Translations under genes and position numbers: made by a program
Shown: piece after piece, positions 1 through 10,096 of the stretch
Layout of the letters: the number at the start of each line of letters is the position of its first letter
Numbering within the stretch: the first letter of the stretch is position 1
The notes under the pieces: model-generated
Databases searched by the model: none
What the model was told of the DNA's origin: nothing
Seen by the model: the letters and a program-made list of their open reading frames with translations, nothing else
Source: Saccharopolyspora soli
GTDB lineage: Bacteria; Actinomycetota; Actinomycetes; Mycobacteriales; Pseudonocardiaceae
Reading direction: 5' to 3'
NCBI RefSeq assembly: GCF_022678645.1
Contig: NZ_JALBWV010000004.1
Location: forward strand, 164,067-228,066
Length of the DNA stretch: 64,000 nucleotides

Positions 1-37
1 CTCCGGCGGAGGCCGCGGGATCGGGGGGAATGCCTGA
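1..37 (+). CDS. 3' end of an upstream gene, probably the ABC transporter ATPase
   Basis: Only the last eleven or so codons are present, ending Gly-Gly-Asn-Ala-stop with TGA at 35-37. The stop overlaps the ATG of the next gene (TGATG). Such coupling with an ABC-2 permease suggests the truncated gene is its ATP-binding subunit, but no domain is visible here, so this rests on context only. Confidence 0.4.
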   Translation, partial: SGGGRGIGGNA

Positions 38-891
38 TGGGCGGGCTGATCAAAGCGGAGTTCCGCAAGATCTTCACGACGAACCTGTGGTGGGCGCTGC
101 TCATCCCGGTGGCGTTGCTCGGCTTCGGCGCGGGCTGGTTGGGCACTGCGATCGTCGCGATCATCGACATGGTGGAGGAGTTCGACCGGTCGCTGCCCCT
201 CGGGCTGCTTTCGGTGTCGATGTCGACGAACGTCAGCACCATCTTCGCGGTGCTCTTCGGCGCCATGGCCTTCGCCGGAGAGCACCGGAACAAGAGCATC
301 ACGACGACCTACCTCACCGGCAACCCGCGTGGCGCTGTGCTGACGGCGAAGCTGATCGTCTACGCGGGTGTCGGCCTGCTCTACGGTCTCGCGAACGTGC
401 TCTTCGCGAGTCTCGGTGGCTTGCTCGGCGCTGGTCGGGATTTCAACAATTTCGGCAACCTGACCGACTGGCTGAGCGTCGGTGGGGTGGGCGTGCTCGC
501 GATGGTGTTGTGGACGCTCCTGGGGGTCGGGTTCGGTGCGCTGGTCGCGAACGCCGTGCTCGCGATCATCGTCCCGCTGGTCTACAAGTTCGTGATCGAG
601 TTCGTCCTGTCGTTGAGCCTGATCGAGTCCCCTGCCGCCGGGATCGGTCCTTACCTGCCCGGTACCGCTGGCAACGGGATCGTCGCGAACCTGGCGGTGC
701 CGCTGTTCGTCGCGGCAGTGGCCGGGCCTGATGAACCGAACGCGCCTCGTGCGGCCTTCGAGTTCCTGCACCTCTTCTTCGGCGGCAGCTACGGCCACCC
801 GTGGTGGGCGAGCCTGCTCACCTTCGTCGGCTACACCGCCGTGTTCATCACCGGCGGGTGGCTCATCAGCCGTCGCCGCGACATCACCTGA
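37..891 (+). CDS. ABC-2 type transporter permease
   Basis: This 284-residue integral membrane protein has about six hydrophobic segments: near residues 17-40, 63-82, 105-128, 150-178, 180-197 and 262-280. It begins with the short cytoplasmic N-terminus (GGLIKAEFRKI...) common to ABC-2 permeases that pair with a separate ATPase. It ends with a basic RRRD tail. Start at ATG 37 overlaps the stop of the truncated upstream gene, indicating translational coupling with the presumed ATPase. The substrate cannot be told; relatives export antibiotics, peptides or lipids or provide self-resistance. Followed by a repeat-filled gap. Confidence 0.8.
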   Translation: MGGLIKAEFRKIFTTNLWWALLIPVALLGFGAGWLGTAIVAIIDMVEEFDRSLPLGLLSVSMSTNVSTIFAVLFGAMAFAGEHRNKSITTTYLTGNPRGAVLTAKLIVYAGVGLLYGLANVLFASLGGLLGAGRDFNNFGNLTDWLSVGGVGVLAMVLWTLLGVGFGALVANAVLAIIVPLVYKFVIEFVLSLSLIESPAAGIGPYLPGTAGNGIVANLAVPLFVAAVAGPDEPNAPRAAFEFLHLFFGGSYGHPWWASLLTFVGYTAVFITGGWLISRRRDIT

Positions 892-966
892 CCTGCTTCC
901 TCCCCCCACCCCGATCGCTGATAGCCGCCGCAGACCGCGGGCACCCATCCGTCGCGAATTAGTGGT

Positions 967-1084
967 GCAAGGGAACTTTCCTGTCATCTGCTCCCGGCGC
1001 ACCCGTTGATGTGAGGAAGGGAACCTTCCTGTCACCTCACGCGCTGGTCGCTGGCTGCGTGGTGGCAGAAAGGTTCCCTTGCTC
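967..1084. repeat. Three copies of the dispersed AGGAAGGTTCCCTTGC repeat
   Basis: Copies at 967-988 and 1013-1036 read in the CCTTCC direction (AAGGGAACCTTCCTGTCA), and the copy at 1061-1084 is inverted (GGCAGAAAGGTTCCCTTGCT). The middle copy is enclosed in a longer inverted repeat, GTGAGG...CCTCAC at 1011-1040, so it can fold as a hairpin. They fill the gap between the ABC-2 permease and the fused exporter. Confidence 0.85.
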
Positions 1085-1154
1085 TCGCCTCCTCGGCGGT
1101 TCGGCGAGGGTCACAGCGGTGCTTTGGGTGGGCTGCGTGGTCGGTGGGGCGGCT

Positions 1155-1160
1155 TAATCT
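1155..1160 (+). promoter_or_regulatory. -10 element (TAATCT), leaderless start for the ABC exporter
   Basis: TAATCT lies six bases before the GTG at 1167 and there is no purine-rich ribosome binding site between them. A transcript starting about seven bases after the hexamer would begin at the start codon, as in many actinobacterial leaderless mRNAs. Confidence 0.5.
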
Positions 1161-1166
1161 GGCGGG

Positions 1167-4100
1167 GTGAGCGACTCCGGTAATCCCCGCCCTCCGGTCG
1201 GCGGTTGGATCCGTCGCCTCTTCGCCGCCTGTCGACGCCATCCGATCGCCCTGTCTTTGGCGATGGGTGCCTCCGTGACTGCGGTCGGGTTGGAGGCGCT
1301 GGTTCCGCTGTTGACCAAGCTGGCGGTCGACGACGCCGTCGCGCGCAGCACCGACCGCTTGTGGTGGATCGCGCTCGCGCTTGTCGGGCTCGGCGTGTTC
1401 CGCTTCGCTTCAGCATTCGTCCGCCGCTACAGCGCCGGGCGGCTGGCCCTCGACGTGCAGCACGACCTGCGTCGGGCGGTGTTCGCCGCGATGCAGCGGC
1501 TGGACGGCGGAAAGCAGGACGCGCTGCGCACCGGCCAGGTCGTGTCCCGCTCCATCAGCGACCTGCAAATGGTGAACTCGCTGCTGTCGATGCTGCCGCT
1601 GGCGGCCGGGACCGCCGTACTCGCGGTGTTCGCGATAGCCGCGATGCTGTGGTTGTCACCGCTGCTCACGGTGGTTTCGCTGATCGTCGCGCCGCTGATC
1701 GCGGTGGTTTCGGCACGCAGCAAGAAAACCCTGTTCCCAGCGACCTGGTCGGCTCAGCAACGTGCCGCCGACATCGCGCAGCACGTCGAGGAGACCGTTA
1801 CCGGTGTCCGGGTCGTGAAGGGCTTCGGTCAGGAGGAGCGAGAGGTAGGTCGGCTGCGGACCCGTGCGCGGCGGCTTTTCGCTGAGCGCCTGCGCGCTGC
1901 ACGGATGACGTCGACACCGGCAGCGAGCCTGGCCGCGCTGCCTGCCGCCGGGCAGGTCGGTGTGCTCGGTCTCGGTGGCTGGATGGCGCTTCAGGGACAG
2001 GTGAGCCTGGGGACCTTCGTCGCCTTCGCCGGTTATGTGGCGATGTTGGCCGGTCCGGCCCGGATGTTGTCCAGCGTGATGATCCAGGGGCAACTCGCCC
2101 GCGCCGGGGTGGAACGCATTCACGAGCTGATCGATTCGCAGCCGGAAGTGCAGGAGAAATCCGAGGCTGTGGCGCTGCCGGAGGGCCCGCTGGAAGTTCG
2201 GCTCGACGATGTGAGCTTCGGCTACACCCGAGATCAGCCGGTGCTCCGCAACGCCTCGATCCTCGTCCGCCCCGGCGAGACGGTCGCCCTGGTCGGTTCG
2301 GCGGGGTCGGGCAAGTCGACGGTGTCGCTGCTGCTGCCGCGCTTCTACGACGTGCACTCCGGGCGCATCACGATTGGCCCGGCCGAGGACGGAGCGACCA
2401 GGTACGACATCCGCGACCTGCGCTTGAGTTCGCTTCGGACCGCTGTCGGGGTGGTGTTTGAGGAGGCATTCCTGTTCTCCGACACCATTCGCGGCAACAT
2501 CGCCTACGGGCGTCCGGATGCCTCCGAGGTCGACGTGATCGCGGCGGCGAAGGCCGCCGAAGCGCACGAGTTCATCGCCGCCCTGCCGGATGGCTATGAC
2601 ACGACAGTCGGCGAACGCGGTCTGACGCTGTCCGGCGGCCAACGCCAACGAGTGGCGTTGGCGCGGGCATTGCTTTCGAATCCGCGCATCCTGGTGCTCG
2701 ACGACGCCACCTCAGCTGTCGACCCGGCGACCGAGGCGGCGATCCACGACACCCTTCGATCGGTGACCGCGCAGCGCACGACCCTGCTGATCGCGCACCG
2801 GCGGTCGACGCTGGCGCTGGCCGACCGGATCGCCGTGCTCGACGAAGGGCGGGTCGTCGACATCGGCACCGAGGCGGAGTTGGCCCAGCGGTGCGAACTG
2901 TTCCAGTCGCTGCTGGCCGGCCCCGGAGAGTCGATCGACAACCGTTGCGACGGTCAGGTCGCGCCGAGCACGGAAGGCACCACACCGGAGCTGTGGCCGA
3001 CGCCGGACGATGACGAACTGGCGGACGCCAACCGCGCCGCCCCGATGGGCGGCTCGCGCGGTATGGGCGACATGTCTATACCCCCGACGCCCGAGCTGAT
3101 CGAAGGCATCCGGAAGCTGCCAGCCGCAACCGACCAGCCCGTGCTGCGCGACGCAGATCCCACCGCACCCGACCCGGATTTCAAGCTGTCCCGACTGCTG
3201 CGGCCGATCCGCTGGGGACTGCTGCTGACCGTCCTGCTGGTGGCCGGGGACGCCTTGACTTCGATCGCGCTGCCGTCATTGGTCCGCCAAGGCATCGACG
3301 GCGGGGTGGGAGCCGCGAACGTCGACGTGCTGTGGGTCGTGACGGGGCTGGGCGCGGTGGTCGTCGCCGCCGCGTGGTTGGTGGTCAAGCTGCAGACCGT
3401 CATCACCGCGCGAACTGGGGAGACCCTGCTCTACCTGCTGCGGTTGCGCAGCTTCGCGCATCTGCAGCGGCTTGGGCTGGACTACTACGAACGCGAGCTC
3501 GCTGGCCGGATCATGACCCGGATGACCACCGACGTCGACGCGTTGTCGACGTTCTTGCAGACCGGGCTGGCGACCTTCGTGGTCAGCGTGTTGACCCTGG
3601 TCGGCATCGCGGGCGCACTGCTGATCACCGATGTATCGCTGGCCGTGGTGGCGATGGCGGTGCTGCCGATCCTGCTGGTCGCGACTGCGATCTTCCGCAA
3701 GGTGTCGGCGACCGCCTACGCCGAAGCCCGCGAGCGGGTGAGCACGGTCAACGCCGACCTCCAGGAGAACGTGTCCGGAATGCGGGTGGCGCAGGCGCAC
3801 CGCCGCGAAGGGCACGCCGCGAAGGTGTTCGCGCAGCGCAGCGACGCCTACCGGCGGTCTCGGCTGCGCGCCCAGCGCTACATCGCCACGTACTTCCCGT
3901 TCGTCGCGCTGCTGTCGGAGATCGCGCAGGCGGCGGTGCTCGGTGTTGGCGCGGCGCGAGTCGCCTCGGGTGAACTGACCGCCGGGGTGCTGGTGGCGTT
4001 CCTGCTCTACCTCGGCTTGTTCTTCTCGCCCGTGCAGCAGCTGTCCGGGGTTTTCGACGGCTACCAGCAGGCCAAGGTGGGGTTGCGCCGGATCGGGGAG

Positions 4101-4937
4101 TTGCTGCGCACCTCGACCTCGGTGCCCTCCCCCGCCGACCCCGCCACGGTGCCGGAACGGTTCGAGGGCGGGGTTGAGCTGCGGTCCGTGTCGTTCCGCT
4201 ATGCGGGTACCGAGCAGTTCGCGCTGCGCGACATCGCACTCCGGGTACGGCCGGGCGAGACGGTGGCGCTGGTTGGTGCGACCGGCGCCGGGAAGTCGAC
4301 GCTGATCAAGTTGATCGCCCGGTTCTACGACGCGACCGACGGCGCGGTCCTGATCGACGGAATGGACGTCCGGCGCTACGACCTGGCGGCATTCCACGGT
4401 CGGCTCGCAGTGGTGCCGCAAGAGGGTCACCTGTTCACCGGCGACATCGCTACCAACATCGCCTACGCGCGGCCGGAAGCCGACCCGGCCGAAATCGAGG
4501 CCGCTGCGCGGGCGGTCGGTGCCCTGCCGGGCATCGCCATGCTGCCGCACGGCTTCCACCAGCAGGTCGGCGAGCGCGGACGCGGCCTCTCGGCGGGCCA
4601 GCGGCAGCTCGTCGCGCTGGCACGTGCCGAACTGGTCGACCCCGACATCCTGCTGCTCGACGAAGCGACCGCCGCGCTCGATCCGGCGACCGAATCGATG
4701 GTGGTCGCGGCCAGCGACCGGGTCGCCGCGAAGCGCACCACGTTCATCGTGGCGCACCGACTGGCAACGGCGGCCCGTGCGGACCGCATCGTCGTCGTCG
4801 ACGGCGGTCGAATCGTGGAACAGGGCACCCACGCCGAGCTGCTCGCGGACAACAGCCACTACGCGCGCCTGTGGCGAGCCTCGGATGCGACGCCCGGCGA
4901 GGAGCCGCCACGAGTCGACGCGTCCAACATCGCCTGA
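1167..4937 (+). CDS. Fused ABC exporter (TMD-NBD-TMD-NBD)
   Basis: This 1256-residue protein joins two type IV exporter half-transporters. The first membrane domain spans about residues 20-310 and NBD1 about 340-590. A charged linker follows, then a second membrane domain at about 675-960 and NBD2 at about 1000-1235. NBD1 has Walker A GSAGSGKST (~377), signature LSGGQ (~486) and Walker B LVLDDAT (~509), with Asp in place of the catalytic Glu. NBD2 has GATGAGKST (~1036), a changed signature LSAGQ (~1141) and an intact LLLDEAT (~1161). One degenerate and one active ATP site is the pattern of heterodimeric multidrug exporters such as TM287/288. The start is GTG 1167, apparently leaderless. Substrate unknown; drug or lipid export is likely. 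Confidence 0.9.
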   Translation: MSDSGNPRPPVGGWIRRLFAACRRHPIALSLAMGASVTAVGLEALVPLLTKLAVDDAVARSTDRLWWIALALVGLGVFRFASAFVRRYSAGRLALDVQHDLRRAVFAAMQRLDGGKQDALRTGQVVSRSISDLQMVNSLLSMLPLAAGTAVLAVFAIAAMLWLSPLLTVVSLIVAPLIAVVSARSKKTLFPATWSAQQRAADIAQHVEETVTGVRVVKGFGQEEREVGRLRTRARRLFAERLRAARMTSTPAASLAALPAAGQVGVLGLGGWMALQGQVSLGTFVAFAGYVAMLAGPARMLSSVMIQGQLARAGVERIHELIDSQPEVQEKSEAVALPEGPLEVRLDDVSFGYTRDQPVLRNASILVRPGETVALVGSAGSGKSTVSLLLPRFYDVHSGRITIGPAEDGATRYDIRDLRLSSLRTAVGVVFEEAFLFSDTIRGNIAYGRPDASEVDVIAAAKAAEAHEFIAALPDGYDTTVGERGLTLSGGQRQRVALARALLSNPRILVLDDATSAVDPATEAAIHDTLRSVTAQRTTLLIAHRRSTLALADRIAVLDEGRVVDIGTEAELAQRCELFQSLLAGPGESIDNRCDGQVAPSTEGTTPELWPTPDDDELADANRAAPMGGSRGMGDMSIPPTPELIEGIRKLPAATDQPVLRDADPTAPDPDFKLSRLLRPIRWGLLLTVLLVAGDALTSIALPSLVRQGIDGGVGAANVDVLWVVTGLGAVVVAAAWLVVKLQTVITARTGETLLYLLRLRSFAHLQRLGLDYYERELAGRIMTRMTTDVDALSTFLQTGLATFVVSVLTLVGIAGALLITDVSLAVVAMAVLPILLVATAIFRKVSATAYAEARERVSTVNADLQENVSGMRVAQAHRREGHAAKVFAQRSDAYRRSRLRAQRYIATYFPFVALLSEIAQAAVLGVGAARVASGELTAGVLVAFLLYLGLFFSPVQQLSGVFDGYQQAKVGLRRIGELLRTSTSVPSPADPATVPERFEGGVELRSVSFRYAGTEQFALRDIALRVRPGETVALVGATGAGKSTLIKLIARFYDATDGAVLIDGMDVRRYDLAAFHGRLAVVPQEGHLFTGDIATNIAYARPEADPAEIEAAARAVGALPGIAMLPHGFHQQVGERGRGLSAGQRQLVALARAELVDPDILLLDEATAALDPATESMVVAASDRVAAKRTTFIVAHRLATAARADRIVVVDGGRIVEQGTHAELLADNSHYARLWRASDATPGEEPPRVDASNIA

Positions 4938-5557
4938 CCGGACGCGAGCAAGGGAACCTTCCTGTCACCGGCTGCTCAACGCGGCCCCGAGACGTGAGCA
5001 AGGGAACCTTTCTGTCACCAACCAGCGCCACCGCGGGGCGGAGTGACAGGAAGGGAACCTTCCTTTCATCCGCCGCCGACCCGCCGGGCTGGGATGCCGC
5101 AAGGGAACCTTCCTGTCACCAGACCGCCGCGGTGGGGCGTTGGGTGTGCAGAGGGGAATTTTCCCGCCACTCTCCGCGACCGGGATTGGCGTTCGCCCAC
5201 ACCGTGCTGGGGCTCGCGGTGCAGTAGTGCCGACGGGTCCGTGAACTGGGAAAGGTCGGTCACAGGGCGGGAACACAGCGTGTCCGTGAAACGTCATACT
5301 AGAGGTGGGCGACAACCCAGACGGAGTAGTACCAAGCGACGCCAACCTCAAGCGGGGCAGGCTAGTGCAGCCGATGATCGTTCGCGTGAGCCGAACGGGG
5401 AGCATTCCCCACACGCTGGGCTTTCGTGATCGATTTTGTGACCGACTTCGTCGACCGAACGGCCGTACTGTGTGTCAACCTCGCGAATCGGACCGCTAGC
5501 CTGGTACCTGAGTGTGTCTGTAAATCACGAGCATATGGATCGAGGCGAACGCCAGCC
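4938..5557. repeat. Repeat cluster and upstream region of kgd
   Basis: The 620-bp gap holds five copies of the dispersed repeat, at 4946-4970, 4996-5020, 5043-5070, 5099-5120 and a degenerate one at 5148-5170, all with the GGGAACCTTCC strand forward. The 5043-5070 copy is a near-palindromic fusion of both orientations (GACAGGAAGGGAACCTTCC). The remaining 5171-5557 has no convincing gene. It should contain the kgd promoter, but no confident -35/-10 pair was found. Confidence 0.8.
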
Positions 5558-8500
5558 GTGTCCAGCAGCCCTGCGTCACAGTTCGGCCCCAACGAGTGGT
5601 TGATCGAGGAGATGTACGAGCAGTTCCTCCAAGATCCCACTTCAGTAGACTCGGCGTGGCACGAATTCTTCGCCGACTACAAGTCGGGCCAGGCAGCCAC
5701 CGAGAACACCGCTGCTGCGGCTGCCGCTGCAGCGGCCCCGACGACCACGGCAACCGCGACGCGCACCAGTGAGACCAATGGGCAGGCCCCGCCTGCCGCC
5801 GCTGCGACCGCACCTCCGGCGAGCACACCCGCCGCTGCACCCAAGCCGTCCCCGCAGCAGGCCGCCAAGGCCGCTCCGGTGAAGGAGCCACCGGCCGGTG
5901 GCGACGTCAAGACGCTGCGCGGTGCCGCTGCCGCGATTGCCAAGAACATGGATCAGTCGCTGACCGTGCCGACTGCGACGAGCGTGCGCGCGGTCCCGGC
6001 CAAGCTGCTGTTCGACAACCGCATCGTCATCAACAACCACTTGAAGCGGAACAAGGGCGGCAAGGTCTCCTTCACCCACCTGATTGGCTACGCGCTGGTC
6101 CGGGCGGTGCGGGACTTCCCGAACATGAACCGCCACTACGGCGAGGACGCCAAGGGCAAGCCCGCGGCCGTCACGCCGGAGCACATCAACCTGGGTCTGG
6201 CCATCGACCTGCCGGGCAAGGACGGGTCGCGCAACCTCGTGGTCGCTTCCATCAAGGCGTGCGAGGACATGACCTTCTACCAGTTCTGGCAGGCGTACGA
6301 GGACATCATCCGCAAGGCCCGCAGCAACGCCCTCACCACCGAAGACTTCGCTGGCACCACGATCTCGCTGACCAACCCCGGCCCGTCCGGCACGAACCAC
6401 TCGGTGCCGCGGTTGACCAAGGGGCAGAGCGCGATCATCGGCGTCGGCGCGATGGATTACCCGGCCGAGTTCCAGGGCGCCAGCGAGAAGACGCTGGTCG
6501 ACATGGGCATCAGCAAGATCGTGACGCTCACGTCCACCTACGACCACCGCGTCATCCAGGGCGCGGAGTCGGGTGACTTCCTGCGCAAGGTCCACCAGTT
6601 GCTGCTGGGCGGGGACGGGTTCTTCGACGACATCTTCGCCTCGCTGCGCATCCCGTACGAGCCGGTGCGCTGGACGCAGGACATCCCCGAGGGCGCGGTG
6701 GACAAGACCGCCCGCGTGCTCGAACTGATCGACGCCTACCGCACTCGCGGCCACCTGATGGCCGACATCGACCCGCTGAACTACCGGCAGCGGCGGCACG
6801 AGGACCTCGACGTCCTGTCGCACAGCCTGACGCTGTGGGACCTGGACCGCGAGTTCGCCGTCGGCGGTTTCGCGGGCAAGGAGCACATGAAGCTCCGCGA
6901 CGTGCTGGGCGTGCTGCGCGACTCGTACTGCCGCACGGTCGGTGTCGAGTACATGCACATCCTCGAACCCGACGAACGCGAATGGCTGCAGCAGCGGGTC
7001 GAGAAGCCGCACACCAAGCCCGAACCGTCCGAGCAGAAGTACATCCTGTCGAAGCTCAACGCGGCCGAGGCGTTCGAGACCTTCCTGCAGACCAAGTACG
7101 TCGGTCAGAAGCGCTTCTCGCTGGAAGGCGCCGAAACCGTGGTGCCGCTGCTGGATGCCGTGCTGGACACCTCGGCGGCGCACGAGCTCGACGAGGTCGT
7201 CATCGGCATGCCGCACCGCGGTCGGCTCAACGTGCTGGCCAACATCGTCGGCAAGCCGATCTCGCAGATCTTCCGCGAGTTCGAGGGCAACCTGGACCCG
7301 GGCCAGGCGCACGGCTCCGGTGACGTCAAGTACCACCTCGGTGCCGAGGGCAAGTACTTCCGGATGTTCGGCGACGGCGAGACGAAGGTGTCGCTGACGT
7401 CCAACCCGTCGCACCTGGAAGCCGTCGACCCGGTGCTGGAGGGCATCGTCCGCGCCAAGCAGGACCTGCTGGACAAGGGCCAGGAGGGCTTCACGGTCCT
7501 GCCGGTGCTGCTGCACGGCGATGCGGCTTTCGCTGGTCAGGGCGTTGTCGCTGAGACGCTGAACCTGTCGCTGCTGCGCGGCTACCGCACCGGCGGCACG
7601 GTTCACGTGATCGCCAACAACCAGGTCGGTTACACCACCGCGCCAGAGCACTCGCGGTCGAGCAAGTACTGCACCGACGTGGCCAAGATGATCGGTGCCC
7701 CGGTGTTCCACGTCAACGGCGACGACCCGGAGGCTTGCGTCTGGGTCGCCAAGCTGGCCGTGGCGTACCGCCAGGCGTTCGGCAAGGACGTCGTGATCGA
7801 CATGGTCTGCTACCGCCGCCGCGGGCACAACGAGGGTGACGACCCGTCGATGACGCAGCCGAAGATGTACGACGCGATCGACAAGATGCGCAGCGTCCGC
7901 AAGGTCTACACCGAGGCGCTGATCGGCCGCGGTGACATCACCGTCGAAGAGGCCGAGAAGGCGCTGAAGGATTACGCGTCCCAGCTGGAGCACGTGTTCA
8001 ACGAGGTGCGCGAGTTGGAGAAGCACCCGCCAGCGCCGAGCCCGTCGGTGGAGGCCGAGCAGTTGGTGCCGCGCGGGCTGGCCACGGCGATCTCGCGGGA
8101 GACCGTGGAGCGCATCGCCGAGTCACAGATCAACCTGCCGGAGGGCTTCACCCCGCACCCGCGCGTCAAGCCGGTGCTGGAACGGCGCGCCAAGATGGGT
8201 CGCGAAGGCGGCATCGACTGGGCGTTCGGTGAGCTGCTGGCGTTCGGCTCGCTGGTCATGGAGGGCCGCCAGGTCCGCCTGACCGGCCAGGACAGCCGCC
8301 GCGGCACCTTCGGCCAGCGGCACTCGGTGCTCATCGACCGCAAGGACAACACCGAGTACACCCCGCTGCAGAACCTGTCGAGCGACCAGGCGAAGTACAT
8401 GGTCTACGACTCGGCGCTGTCGGAGTTCGCGGCGCTGGGCTTCGAGTACGGCTACTCGGTCGGCAACCCGGACTCCCTGGTGCTGTGGGAAGCGCAGTTC

Positions 8501-9241
8501 GGTGACTTCTTCAACGGCGCCCAGTCGATCATCGACGAATTCATCTCGTCGGGCGAGGCCAAGTGGGGTCAGCGGTCCGACGTGGTCATGCTGCTGCCGC
8601 ACGGGCACGAGGGCCAGGGGCCGGACCACACCTCCGGGCGCATCGAGCGGTGGCTGCAACTGTGCGCCGAGGGGTCGATGACGGTCGCGCTGCCGTCGAC
8701 TCCGGCGAACTACTTCCACCTGCTGCGGCGGCACGCGTTGGACGGCATCCACCGTCCGCTGGTGGTGTTCACACCGAAGTCGATGCTGCGGTTGAAGGCC
8801 GCGAGCAGCCCGGTCGAGGACTTCACCGAGGGCAAGTTCACGTCGGTGATCGACGACCCGGCGCAGCCGGACCCCGCTGGGGTGCGCAACGTGGTGCTGT
8901 GCACCGGCAAGCTCTACTACGAACTGGCCGCGCACCGGGACAAGCAGGGCATCACCGACACCGCGATCGTCCGGTTGGAGCAGCTCTACCCGTTGCCGCA
9001 CCGCAAGCTGGGTGCGGTGTTCGAGCGGTACCCGAATGCCACCTCGATCCGGTGGACGCAGGAGGAGCCAGCCAACCAGGGTGCGTGGCCGTTCCTGGGC
9101 TTGGCCCTGCCGGAACTGTTCCCGCAACTGGTCGGCAAGCTCGAAAGGGTCTCGCGCCGTCCGATGGCCGCACCGGCCACCGGTATGGCCAAGGTCCACG
9201 AGGTCGAGCAGGCCGAGGTCGTGCACGAAGCCTTCGCCTGA
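5558..9241 (+). CDS. kgd: Multifunctional 2-oxoglutarate decarboxylase/dehydrogenase E1-E2 fusion
   Basis: This TCA-cycle enzyme is 1227 residues from the GTG at 5558, chosen because it yields the family N-terminus (SSS...[18 protein letters not shown]). A further in-frame start lies at 5426 but encodes nothing family-like. Residues 1-40 are the E1o-type N-terminal segment, and about 45-115 an Ala/Pro-rich linker with no lipoyl domain. About 120-365 is a succinyltransferase-like domain with the DHRV catalytic His (~329). About 400-1227 is the thiamine-diphosphate E1 domain with GDAAFAGQG (~653). The family (M. tuberculosis Kgd, corynebacterial OdhA) acts with lipoamide dehydrogenase and AceF and is controlled by FHA protein GarA/OdhI. 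A strong terminator follows and a DUF6104 gene lies downstream. Confidence 0.96.
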   Translation: MSSSPASQFGPNEWLIEEMYEQFLQDPTSVDSAWHEFFADYKSGQAATENTAAAAAAAAAPTTTATATRTSETNGQAPPAAAATAPPASTPAAAPKPSPQQAAKAAPVKEPPAGGDVKTLRGAAAAIAKNMDQSLTVPTATSVRAVPAKLLFDNRIVINNHLKRNKGGKVSFTHLIGYALVRAVRDFPNMNRHYGEDAKGKPAAVTPEHINLGLAIDLPGKDGSRNLVVASIKACEDMTFYQFWQAYEDIIRKARSNALTTEDFAGTTISLTNPGPSGTNHSVPRLTKGQSAIIGVGAMDYPAEFQGASEKTLVDMGISKIVTLTSTYDHRVIQGAESGDFLRKVHQLLLGGDGFFDDIFASLRIPYEPVRWTQDIPEGAVDKTARVLELIDAYRTRGHLMADIDPLNYRQRRHEDLDVLSHSLTLWDLDREFAVGGFAGKEHMKLRDVLGVLRDSYCRTVGVEYMHILEPDEREWLQQRVEKPHTKPEPSEQKYILSKLNAAEAFETFLQTKYVGQKRFSLEGAETVVPLLDAVLDTSAAHELDEVVIGMPHRGRLNVLANIVGKPISQIFREFEGNLDPGQAHGSGDVKYHLGAEGKYFRMFGDGETKVSLTSNPSHLEAVDPVLEGIVRAKQDLLDKGQEGFTVLPVLLHGDAAFAGQGVVAETLNLSLLRGYRTGGTVHVIANNQVGYTTAPEHSRSSKYCTDVAKMIGAPVFHVNGDDPEACVWVAKLAVAYRQAFGKDVVIDMVCYRRRGHNEGDDPSMTQPKMYDAIDKMRSVRKVYTEALIGRGDITVEEAEKALKDYASQLEHVFNEVRELEKHPPAPSPSVEAEQLVPRGLATAISRETVERIAESQINLPEGFTPHPRVKPVLERRAKMGREGGIDWAFGELLAFGSLVMEGRQVRLTGQDSRRGTFGQRHSVLIDRKDNTEYTPLQNLSSDQAKYMVYDSALSEFAALGFEYGYSVGNPDSLVLWEAQFGDFFNGAQSIIDEFISSGEAKWGQRSDVVMLLPHGHEGQGPDHTSGRIERWLQLCAEGSMTVALPSTPANYFHLLRRHALDGIHRPLVVFTPKSMLRLKAASSPVEDFTEGKFTSVIDDPAQPDPAGVRNVVLCTGKLYYELAAHRDKQGITDTAIVRLEQLYPLPHRKLGAVFERYPNATSIRWTQEEPANQGAWPFLGLALPELFPQLVGKLERVSRRPMAAPATGMAKVHEVEQAEVVHEAFA

Positions 9242-9253
9242 TTCACGGCTGAC

Positions 9254-9290
9254 ACGGGCCGCCGGTTCCCACCAGGAACCGGCGGCCCGT
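9254..9290 (+). terminator. Intrinsic terminator after kgd
   Basis: A perfect 16-bp stem (9254-9269 with 9275-9290) has a five-base loop, is very GC-rich, and is followed by TTTCGTGT. It starts 13 bases after the kgd stop codon. Confidence 0.85.
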
Positions 9291-9328
9291 TTCGTGTCGC
9301 GGCCCGGCAGCAGGCCCTGGCGCGGTTC

Positions 9329-9456
9329 CGTGGCAGGAAGGTTCCCTTCCTCACGTCAGGCTGGGTGCGGTCGCGCCGTTTCGGCGTGGCATTCAGCTCC
9401 GGCCTCCGGCCGAGGGCCAGGGCGCGCAGCAGGAGCATGGGAACTTTTCCGTCAGC
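9329..9456. repeat. Two dispersed repeat copies between kgd and the DUF6104 gene
   Basis: A copy at 9329-9354 reads GGCAGGAAGGTTCCCTTCC, and a diverged copy at 9433-9456 reads GCATGGGAACTTTTCCGTCA in the opposite sense. They lie between the kgd terminator and the next small gene. Nothing else was seen in this 315-bp gap apart from the AGGAGG ribosome binding site at its end. Confidence 0.8.
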
Positions 9457-9556
9457 AAAGCCAGTTCCGTTGCCGTGCCCGACATGGCGTTTCGTAGTCT
9501 GCTGTTCTGCCCACCCTGAGCACACCGTCCCAGGACGGACAAACTAGGAGGACACG

Positions 9557-9733
9557 GTGTATTTCACCGACCGCGGCATTGAGGAACTCGAAGATCGTCG
9601 CGGTGACGACGAGGTCACGCTGGCCTGGGTCGCCGACCGGATGCGGGCCTTCGTGGACCTCAACCCCGAGTTCGAGGACGCCACCGAGCGGCTGGCCACG
9701 TTCCTCGCCCGCGACGACGCCGACGACGAGTAA
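9557..9733 (+). CDS. DUF6104 family small acidic protein
   Basis: This 58-residue cytoplasmic protein begins with the family signature YFTDRGIEELEDRRG and ends in a run of Asp/Glu. GTG at 9557 is preceded by a perfect AGGAGG at 9546-9551. The length and sequence pattern match the actinobacterial DUF6104 family, which commonly sits beside kgd. No function is known for it. The position downstream of kgd but behind a terminator suggests independent transcription. It contains no cysteine or membrane segment. Confidence 0.85.
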   Translation: MYFTDRGIEELEDRRGDDEVTLAWVADRMRAFVDLNPEFEDATERLATFLARDDADDE

Positions 9734-9991
9734 CGGCGAAGACCGCGGGAAGAGCCCTTCGCTGACACGGGCATGGCAGCGGGGCTCTCCCCAGCCGCCC
9801 TTCCATCGCGAACTCGGACCGTCCCGAGATGCGGTCGCCCGCTTCGACGCGTTCGAGCCAGTCCCGCGCTCAATCGTCGGCCGCGGAATTGAACCGCATT
9901 CATGACGCCGTTCACAGCCGGACGGCAGATTCCCCAACCGGATGGGCCTCTTACGCCACGCGTCCGCCGAACAGCCCTTCACAACGATCGA

Positions 9992-10092
9992 CAGCAAGGG
10001 AACCTTCCTGCCGCAAATGACAGGAAGGTTCCCATCCTCGCGTCGACACGGGCTCCGTCGACCCGGCAGTGGCAGGAAGGTTCCCTTGCTCC
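9992..10092. repeat. Three dispersed repeat copies
   Basis: Copies occupy 9992-10014 (CCTTCC sense), 10017-10040 and 10069-10092 (AGGTTCCC sense). The first two are head-to-head with two bases between them, forming a larger inverted repeat. The rest of the 9734-10096 gap holds a weak GCGAAG/CTTCGC hairpin just after the DUF6104 stop, which may terminate it, and nothing else recognisable. Confidence 0.85.
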
Positions 10093-10096
10093 ACGG

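Noticed and set aside
967..1084. CRISPR array interpretation of the regularly repeated 24-bp units
   Set aside because: Units occur in both orientations, spacers vary widely in length, copies are scattered over many gaps and no cas gene is present.
5642..8026. 794-codon open frame antisense to kgd
   Set aside because: The opposite strand encodes a fully conserved kgd. The antisense product has shadow composition and no ribosome binding site.
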